A stretch of DNA of 64,000 nucleotides, from positions 1 through 64,000 of the forward strand of contig CAZUXT010000010.1 of the NCBI GenBank assembly GCA_964624145.1, given 5' to 3'. This DNA comes from WJMT01 sp964624145 (GTDB taxonomy: Bacteria > Acidobacteriota > Aminicenantia > Aminicenantales > Aminicenantaceae). Positions 58,863-64,000 of the stretch are shown here, one piece after another. The stretch's first letter is position 1. Every line of letters starts with the position of its first letter. The notes beneath the pieces are model-generated. The model worked only from the letters and a program-made list of their open reading frames with translations, had not been told where the DNA came from and searched no databases. A program made the translations under genes and the position numbers.

Positions 58863-61223
58863 CTATTCATATTTCAGACTATCGGCCGGATTTGCCAAAG
58901 CCGATTTCATTGTCTGTGATGAAACAGTAAGAAAAGCTATTAAGAGTGTAAAAACGGCTGTCAGGATGAACACTCCGGCCCCGATGGCCACCGGATAAGA
59001 ATAAACATAGTGAATAAGCGACCTCATCATAAAATAAGCAAGAGGTATGGCGATCACGTTGGCTATGATCACTAATTTCATGAAATCTTTGGTAAGCATC
59101 CTGACAATTCCTGAAGAAGAAGCCCCCAGTACCTTTCTGATTCCGATTTCTTTTGTTCGGCGTTCTACAGAATAGGATGACAGCCCGAATAATCCCAGAC
59201 AAGACAGCAAAATAGCCAGTGCCCCAAGAGTTCCTGTCATTTCTGAGGTTTTATCCCCTTGAAAAACATCAAAGAAAGCATTCTCCAGAGTGACATATTC
59301 AAAGGGAAGATCGGGAACAATAGTGTTCCACCTCTCCCTTATGAATTCAACCACATGGGGAAGATTCTCCTGATGGGGATACCTGACAAGCAAATAATTC
59401 AACTCATCTGAGCCCAAATACAGCAGGGCTGGTGAAATTTTTTCCAGCATGATCGATTTAAAATGGAAATCCCGGACAACTCCGATAACGGTTCCTTCTC
59501 TATCTCCCATAACAAGCTGCTTTCCCACCGGATCTTTCCACTGAAGGTATTGTGCACCTGTTTCACTAAGGATGAAGCTGCCAGCATCTGAATATTGGCG
59601 CGAGAAACTTCTTCCCTGGACAACATTGAGATCAAGCATCTCAATAAAACCATAGTCGACACTATAGGCATTCATATTAAAGGCATCTTCCTCAAGGAAG
59701 CCCTCAGGCAAGACCTGCCGTTCTGTATTCCATTCAATGGGAAGAGCGGACGACGCAGAGACAGAGACAATATCTTTATTTCGCACCAACTCATTTTTCA
59801 ATATATCCAGTGAATCGCCTGCTTGATTACCCAGAGAAACAGCAATAATATTGGTCCTGTCATAACCGAGATCAATATTCAGATTGTGACGGGACTGCTT
59901 TATGCTTATGACCGTCATCAGTATTAAAATGGCGGAAAATGTGAATTGAACGATAACCAGGGCTTTGCGGAACCGGCTCCCTTTTTTCCCTGTTATTAGC
60001 CTTCTGTTGAAGACCTGAACCGGTTTAAAAGTTGATAAATAAAATGCCGGGTAACTTCCTGCAAAAAACCCTGTTAGAATGGTTACACAAAAAATCAAGA
60101 TCAGCACATGAGGATTGCCCCAGATAGCAATATCAAAGACAGAACCCAGATATGCAGCAAACACTGGTCTCAAAAGCTCATATAATAGGATCGCGGCAGG
60201 CATTGAGATTAAAGCCATGAGCGTGGATTCGCCCAGAAACTGTTTTATAACCTGGCTTCTCTTCGCCCCCACAACCTTCCTTATGCCAACCTCGTGAGCA
60301 CGAGTGACATACCGTGCAGTGGATATATTCATAAAATTGATACAACCGATTATCAAAATCAGAACAGCAACGACCCAAATAGTGACATAACTGATCTGAC
60401 CTCTGCCCCAATAACAATCAATCTCTCCAGATCCCAGGTAAAAATCCAACAGTGGATGGAGGTAATACCCTTTAGGGGATTCCTGAGCATCCGGATAATA
60501 TTTGTTGATAAAAAGAGAAAGCTTCTCTTCAAGGTTTGTTGGTTCTGATCCTTCAGAAAGAAGCAGGAAAGTGGCTTGGTTGTCCGTTTCCCAATCGTTC
60601 TCCCAGTCATACAAAGTACGTGCTGTTTCCATGGAGACGAGGAAGTCAAATTGGATCGATGAATCATAGGAAACATTTTCGATGACCCCGGTCACTACCA
60701 CATCGGCTTCTTTATTCAGCGACAGGGTCTTTCCCAAAGGATCCTCATCTCCAAAATATTTAAAAGCTGAATCCTCGGTCAGAATGATAGAATTGGCTCC
60801 CAAGAGCGCCATATCCTTTTCTCCGGTAATCATTTTAAATGAAAAAATGGATAAAAAATCAGCATCGATAAATCTTACCCCATTTTCATAAAAAACTTTG
60901 TCATTATATCTGACTATCATTCTGCCGGGTGGAAAAAACCTCGCAGCCTTTTCTATCTCCGGAAATTCAGACACCAAGGCAGGCATGAGTGGTGCCGGAG
61001 TAATAGCGGAATGCTGCCCCTCGCTCCCAGGAAGGATTTGGACAACAGCATAGATTCTGTCTGCGTTTTTATGAAAAGAATCAACGCTTGAAGTAAAATC
61101 AACAACCAAAGAAAACATGATAAATATGCATAATCCCAATATGAGACCTGACATCATGATAAAGGAATGAACTTTCTGTCTTTTGATATTCCTCAAGGCG
61201 ATCTTTATGTAATTTTTAAGCAT
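58863..61223 (-). CDS. FtsX/MacB-type permease without prefix domain
   Basis: A 786-residue ABC-type permease paralogous to the one at 51047. It starts directly with LKNYIKIALRNIKRQKVHSF and has the same core: a periplasmic domain, FtsX spans (about 280-420, HEVGIRKVVGAKRSQVIKQF) and a C-terminal span set with TKEIGIRKVLGAS. No ATPase gene is adjacent. Instead of a PadR operator it has a sigma-54 promoter and an upstream palindrome. A GAGGAG ribosome site lies six to seven bases before the ATG. It is likely an inducible envelope-stress exporter. Confidence 0.93.
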   Translation of the reverse strand: MLKNYIKIALRNIKRQKVHSFIMMSGLILGLCIFIMFSLVVDFTSSVDSFHKNADRIYAVVQILPGSEGQHSAITPAPLMPALVSEFPEIEKAARFFPPGRMIVRYNDKVFYENGVRFIDADFLSIFSFKMITGEKDMALLGANSIILTEDSAFKYFGDEDPLGKTLSLNKEADVVVTGVIENVSYDSSIQFDFLVSMETARTLYDWENDWETDNQATFLLLSEGSEPTNLEEKLSLFINKYYPDAQESPKGYYLHPLLDFYLGSGEIDCYWGRGQISYVTIWVVAVLILIIGCINFMNISTARYVTRAHEVGIRKVVGAKRSQVIKQFLGESTLMALISMPAAILLYELLRPVFAAYLGSVFDIAIWGNPHVLILIFCVTILTGFFAGSYPAFYLSTFKPVQVFNRRLITGKKGSRFRKALVIVQFTFSAILILMTVISIKQSRHNLNIDLGYDRTNIIAVSLGNQAGDSLDILKNELVRNKDIVSVSASSALPIEWNTERQVLPEGFLEEDAFNMNAYSVDYGFIEMLDLNVVQGRSFSRQYSDAGSFILSETGAQYLQWKDPVGKQLVMGDREGTVIGVVRDFHFKSIMLEKISPALLYLGSDELNYLLVRYPHQENLPHVVEFIRERWNTIVPDLPFEYVTLENAFFDVFQGDKTSEMTGTLGALAILLSCLGLFGLSSYSVERRTKEIGIRKVLGASSSGIVRMLTKDFMKLVIIANVIAIPLAYFMMRSLIHYVYSYPVAIGAGVFILTAVFTLLIAFLTVSSQTMKSALANPADSLKYE

Positions 61224-61267
61224 GAATGACTCCTCAGTGTATTTAAACTCATATCAACTGGATATAT

Positions 61268-61283
61268 AGCAAGAATTGTGCCA
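61268..61283 (-). promoter_or_regulatory. Sigma-54 (-24/-12) promoter of the permease gene
   Basis: On the minus strand TGGCACAATTCTTGCT matches the sigma-54 consensus TGGCAC-N5-TTGCW exactly, with the GG and GC ten bases apart. Transcription should begin near 61257, about 34 bases before the ATG. Confidence 0.75.
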
Positions 61284-61332
61284 CCTCCACTTCTAGAGAG
61301 AACAAATCCTTTTTAACTTATTTTGATAACAA

Positions 61333-61362
61333 TGTCTGTATCAGAATGGACATCAGATGTCC
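61333..61362 (-). promoter_or_regulatory. Probable upstream activator site
   Basis: GGACATC-A-GATGTCC (61348-61362) is a perfect palindrome centred near -97 from the sigma-54 start. A second overlapping pair, TGTC...GACA (61333-61352), lies beside it. This is where an AAA+ enhancer-binding protein would bind. Confidence 0.55.
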
Positions 61363-61378
61363 GATAATGAACGTTATA

Positions 61379-61470
61379 AGAGAGGGCCCAAAACCCCATT
61401 TAAGAGGGAAAAAAGGCAGTTTTGTTAAACTAACTTATGTATTATCCATAATTTACTCTGGTCCGACCCC
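61379..61470 (+). repeat. ~92 bp dispersed repeat, copy B
   Basis: Same element as 54290-54382, ending TGGTCCGACCCC. The two copies agree at most positions in the right half (TAACTTA, TATTATC, ATAATTT). Three bases after it comes TACCAGGTTGCCTG, unrelated to the other copy. Confidence 0.6.
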
Positions 61471-61546
61471 TACCAGGTTGCCTGCTAGGCTTTGAGCTGT
61501 TCTTGACTCACTCTTATATAATTGTAAACGGTTAAAAATTGACTGA

Positions 61547-61561
61547 TGCCTTTAAAAGGCA
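61547..61561 (-). terminator. Weak terminator-like hairpin after the GH-like gene
   Basis: TGCCTTT-A-AAAGGCA forms a 7-bp palindrome 19 bases after the stop at 61580. On the minus strand a short TTTTT run follows about nine bases later. Confidence 0.35.
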
Positions 61562-61579
61562 CGTTGAGATATCTTATCC

Positions 61580-63991
61580 TTATCTGTAGAGAATGAGCTC
61601 TCTGGATTCATAGGGGACGGGATAAGCTGTGATATAGGCTTCCGGCTTGAATTGATTTTTCCCGTTTTCAAGCACCAGAATAAATACCTCCATATTTTTC
61701 CCTTCCCAGGCTTTTTTTAAAGGTATGTAATACGTGTAGTGGCTTTCCTTTTCTTCATTATAATACTCCCAGGTGTTGCTCGGATAGGAGACAGCCCTGT
61801 CCGGCGCACCCACGAACCGGCCGTCAACCCTGGCCGCCACATAAGCCCCTTCACTCCCGTGCTCTCCTTTAAGGGCAACAGCCAGATAGCTTACCTTGCA
61901 AATCTCATCCAGCACAAAGGAGGAAGACCAGGCCGCAACAGCCGGATTTTCTTCATACGGGAAAAACAGGTTTGACGCACGCCAGAGAGACCGGTCCAGA
62001 CTTTTCCCGTCTCTGTATCCCTCGATTTCAGCGATCCTTCGGGGCGCTCCTTTAATGCGTACATACCGGACCGGTATATCCTCGGTCATTCTGGCTATGG
62101 CGATGGTCCCTTTGCCCTCCCAATGACCTACGGGAGTCCAGTTCATCAGATCCGAAGAAACCTCTGCCGCATTGTTTTCACCGAAATGGTGAAGGTCCGG
62201 ATTGATGTCATGCTCATACTTGCTCCTGATTTTAATGACCAGCCTGTCCAAACGGATGGGCTTGCCAAAATCAATTCTTAAAGCCCGGCCCTCCAGCCTT
62301 GCAATGAAAAAAGTGTGGAGATCCCCGTCAAAGAGGTTCTTATCCCAGATGCCTCGGTTTGCGAACATGGGCTGTTCGAAAAAGACTTTCCGTGCCCGTT
62401 CCACTTGCGGTATTCGGGTCGGCCCTGAGCGAAGAAGCGAACGGACCTCCAGGGCATTGCTGTCAGCAGCAAAGCAGGTAGATTCATAGAGCGCTTCCGC
62501 ATCTGCCGGCACTGCACAGGGCCTGAATCCATCCAGTTTTCTATGCCACCTATTTTTAAGGGGAGTCCCCGGAAATTCGAACTGTATCTCTTTTCCTTCC
62601 ACAAGGTCAGGACAATTTCGGCCGTCCAATGTGCAGCGGGCAAACCTTTGTCCTCCTGAAGCAAGATTGATTCGGGCCTGAGCCCCGGGAAAACCCAAAA
62701 GTTTGAGTATGACCGGTTTTCCTTCCACATCCCTCACCACTTCATAGTCACATCCTGTAATCCCTATTTCTGTACAGGGCTTTGCGGTGGCCATGAGAAG
62801 ACAGGAGCGGAAGGGCAGAACTTTGACTTCAACTTTCGAGCCGGGCTTAAAAGGACCGTAGATCCTTTCTGACGGATGAAATTGGCGCAGCTCAATCTGT
62901 CCCTTTGTTTCTAGTCCGATGGATCCATCCAGTCTGATGGCATATGTCACAGGTTCCCAGGTAAGATTTCGCAGGGTGATAAACCGGGTGCTGTCATCCC
63001 CTCTGGAGACCGCATGAGGCCCGAAGTCTTTTTCAGGTAAGACCATTCCGTTGACCAGAATATCTCGAAACCGGCGGTGGAGGTTAAAAAGACGCGCCAT
63101 TTTCGGAAACTCATCATCCCTCAGCAGCCAGGGATTGCCGTAGATTTCCGGAGCCATGAGAAGGCAGCGGTTAAACGCCTGAAGTACCAGGTCATCCTCC
63201 CAGAAATCCAGGCAGGACGAGAGGCAAACGCCGTGGTCCTCCATCATTCGGTCCAGTCCGGGGGGCACCTCCCTGGAAAGGGCTCCGGCTCTGTGGTGAG
63301 GAGCGGTCCGGGTGTTGCTGCTGAACACATCGATATAGGTCTCAACTCCCTCCCATAAAAACGTGGTGGCGCACGGTTCGGCCTTTCCCAGTTCGACACG
63401 GTGGTTAGCCACGATCAAGTCCGGGCAGTATTGGCGGCACTCCCGGATGGTTTTTATAAAAGCGTCCTGTTTTTCAGGCCTCAGTCCTCCGGCCACCGCA
63501 TCGATCTTGAAGAGCTTGAAATGATAATCGCGGCACAGTTTGACCAGAGCGTCCCTCCGGGCTTTTTCTTCATCCGGCGTTATACCGAATCCGTCAGGAC
63601 CCATCCATATCCCGAGACGGCAGCCGAATGATCCCGCTTTTTTATAAATAGGATCAAAACCGCGGGGAAACTGTTTCTTAAATTCATCAGAATCCAGTGT
63701 TCCCCAGTGGTCTGGGATCAACCGCCCCACTCCGGCCGTATAAGGTCCGTCATCCAGATTCCCGACATCCAGGGAATATATATCCAGCGACATTCCGTAC
63801 TCCTCGTGGAGCCATTTGAAAAATTCCAGCTGGGTCAGTGTCTGTTCTTCGGTTGAGCCCTCATACTGACTGCTGATCCAGTCAAAGTAGAACGCCTGCG
63901 AAGGCGTTGTTTTATCTATATCGGATGGTTTTTTTGGCGGGAAGATCCCCGAAAAAACCAGCGCTGTGAAAAGAACCGAAAAAAGACCCAT
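61580..63991 (-). CDS. Secreted glycoside-hydrolase-like (GH36/GH-D type) protein with discoidin-like domain
   Basis: 803 residues, possibly complete. A hydrophobic N-terminus (MGLFSVLFTALVFSG) looks like a signal peptide, but the frame stays open to the window edge, so an earlier start cannot be excluded. Residues about 30-400 suggest a TIM barrel of the alpha-galactosidase type: GCRLGIWMGPDGF, then HFKLFKIDAVAGG with the likely nucleophile D164. A beta domain follows, and about 560-680 resembles an F5/8 (discoidin) sandwich (LRIDFGKPIRLDRLVIKI; VRYVRIKG). The substrate is probably a galactoside or related glycan. The family assignment is moderate. Confidence 0.7.
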   Translation of the reverse strand: MGLFSVLFTALVFSGIFPPKKPSDIDKTTPSQAFYFDWISSQYEGSTEEQTLTQLEFFKWLHEEYGMSLDIYSLDVGNLDDGPYTAGVGRLIPDHWGTLDSDEFKKQFPRGFDPIYKKAGSFGCRLGIWMGPDGFGITPDEEKARRDALVKLCRDYHFKLFKIDAVAGGLRPEKQDAFIKTIRECRQYCPDLIVANHRVELGKAEPCATTFLWEGVETYIDVFSSNTRTAPHHRAGALSREVPPGLDRMMEDHGVCLSSCLDFWEDDLVLQAFNRCLLMAPEIYGNPWLLRDDEFPKMARLFNLHRRFRDILVNGMVLPEKDFGPHAVSRGDDSTRFITLRNLTWEPVTYAIRLDGSIGLETKGQIELRQFHPSERIYGPFKPGSKVEVKVLPFRSCLLMATAKPCTEIGITGCDYEVVRDVEGKPVILKLLGFPGAQARINLASGGQRFARCTLDGRNCPDLVEGKEIQFEFPGTPLKNRWHRKLDGFRPCAVPADAEALYESTCFAADSNALEVRSLLRSGPTRIPQVERARKVFFEQPMFANRGIWDKNLFDGDLHTFFIARLEGRALRIDFGKPIRLDRLVIKIRSKYEHDINPDLHHFGENNAAEVSSDLMNWTPVGHWEGKGTIAIARMTEDIPVRYVRIKGAPRRIAEIEGYRDGKSLDRSLWRASNLFFPYEENPAVAAWSSSFVLDEICKVSYLAVALKGEHGSEGAYVAARVDGRFVGAPDRAVSYPSNTWEYYNEEKESHYTYYIPLKKAWEGKNMEVFILVLENGKNQFKPEAYITAYPVPYESRELILYR

Positions 63992-64000
63992 AAAATAAAT

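Larger units (their letters stand above)
61224..61579. other. 356-base intergenic region: sigma-54 promoter, palindrome, repeat and hairpin
   Basis: Nothing here looks protein-coding. From left to right it holds the sigma-54 promoter of the permease (61268-61283), an upstream palindrome (61348-61362), copy B of the 92 bp repeat (61379-61470), and a hairpin (61547-61561) after the 3' end of the glycoside-hydrolase-like gene. Confidence 0.7.

Noticed and set aside
1..64000. tRNA, rRNA, CRISPR, integrase or complete insertion sequence
   Set aside because: I looked for tRNA T-loop sequences, regular spaced repeats and transposase or integrase motifs on both strands and saw none.

Overview
The window is a dense bacterial chromosome segment of about 43% G+C (estimated by eye). 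It looks Gram-negative: it has TonB-type and secretin-type envelope proteins, an outer-membrane-type DUF5916 protein, lipoproteins and a periplasmic cell-wall amidase. It is probably anaerobic, since it carries a polyferredoxin membrane protein and DUF362 but no respiratory oxidase. Stand-alone FtsX/MacB-type permeases with a permease-prefix domain and a PadR regulator, DUF5916, several ECF sigma/anti-sigma pairs and many sulfatase/MTase/GT genes recall the Acidobacteriota/Aminicenantes neighbourhood. That placement is inference and no marker gene proves it. No tRNA, rRNA, CRISPR array or intact transposase was seen.

Layout. 0.2-5.8 kb (+): an operon of a cyclic-2,3-diphosphoglycerate-synthetase-like P-loop protein, carbamate kinase, a transcarbamylase-fold protein lacking its catalytic signature, and a 712-aa protein of unknown function, then a small membrane protein. 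5.9-21.1 kb (mostly -): housekeeping genes: a SelB fragment without its GTPase, RNase R, CoaX, BirA, ValS, a degenerate receiver protein, DnaE and GuaA, with one arginase-family gene on the other strand. 21.2-26.5 kb (+): archaeal-type phosphoglycerate mutase, AmiC-like amidase, DUF362 and a polyferredoxin fusion, DUF212. 26.5-36.6 kb: TauE exporter, an RHH protein, a methyltransferase, a C45 hydrolase, a Gfo/Idh oxidoreductase, a sigma/anti-sigma/TonB operon and a sulfatase-fold hydrolase.

36.7-43.3 kb (+): a tightly coupled seven-gene operon: PqqD-like RRE protein, HPr-kinase-like protein, two GT4 glycosyltransferases, a GT-D-like protein, a GT2 and an NTP_transf_5 nucleotidyltransferase. 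The PqqD protein ends in a tail that closely resembles a lasso-peptide leader, yet no lasso protease or cyclase is present. This is the best candidate in the window for an undescribed peptide- or glycan-modifying system.

43.4-64 kb: two more ECF sigma modules, a peroxiredoxin behind two PerR-like boxes, LemA/HtpX, a 5'-truncated LanC-like gene, a PadR-controlled permease, a LecA-like protein, DUF5916, a methyltransferase/subtilase pair, a second permease behind a sigma-54 promoter with an upstream palindrome, and a glycoside-hydrolase-like protein that reaches the window edge.

Two families of short dispersed repeats punctuate gene borders. One is a ~20-25 bp element built on TGAATAATCCAGGTT (ten copies seen). 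The other is a ~92 bp element ending in TGGTCYGACCCC (two copies). Several promoters can be read directly, including two that would give nearly leaderless mRNAs (21174 and 22436) and a matched pair with the same extended sequence (53692 and 56650).
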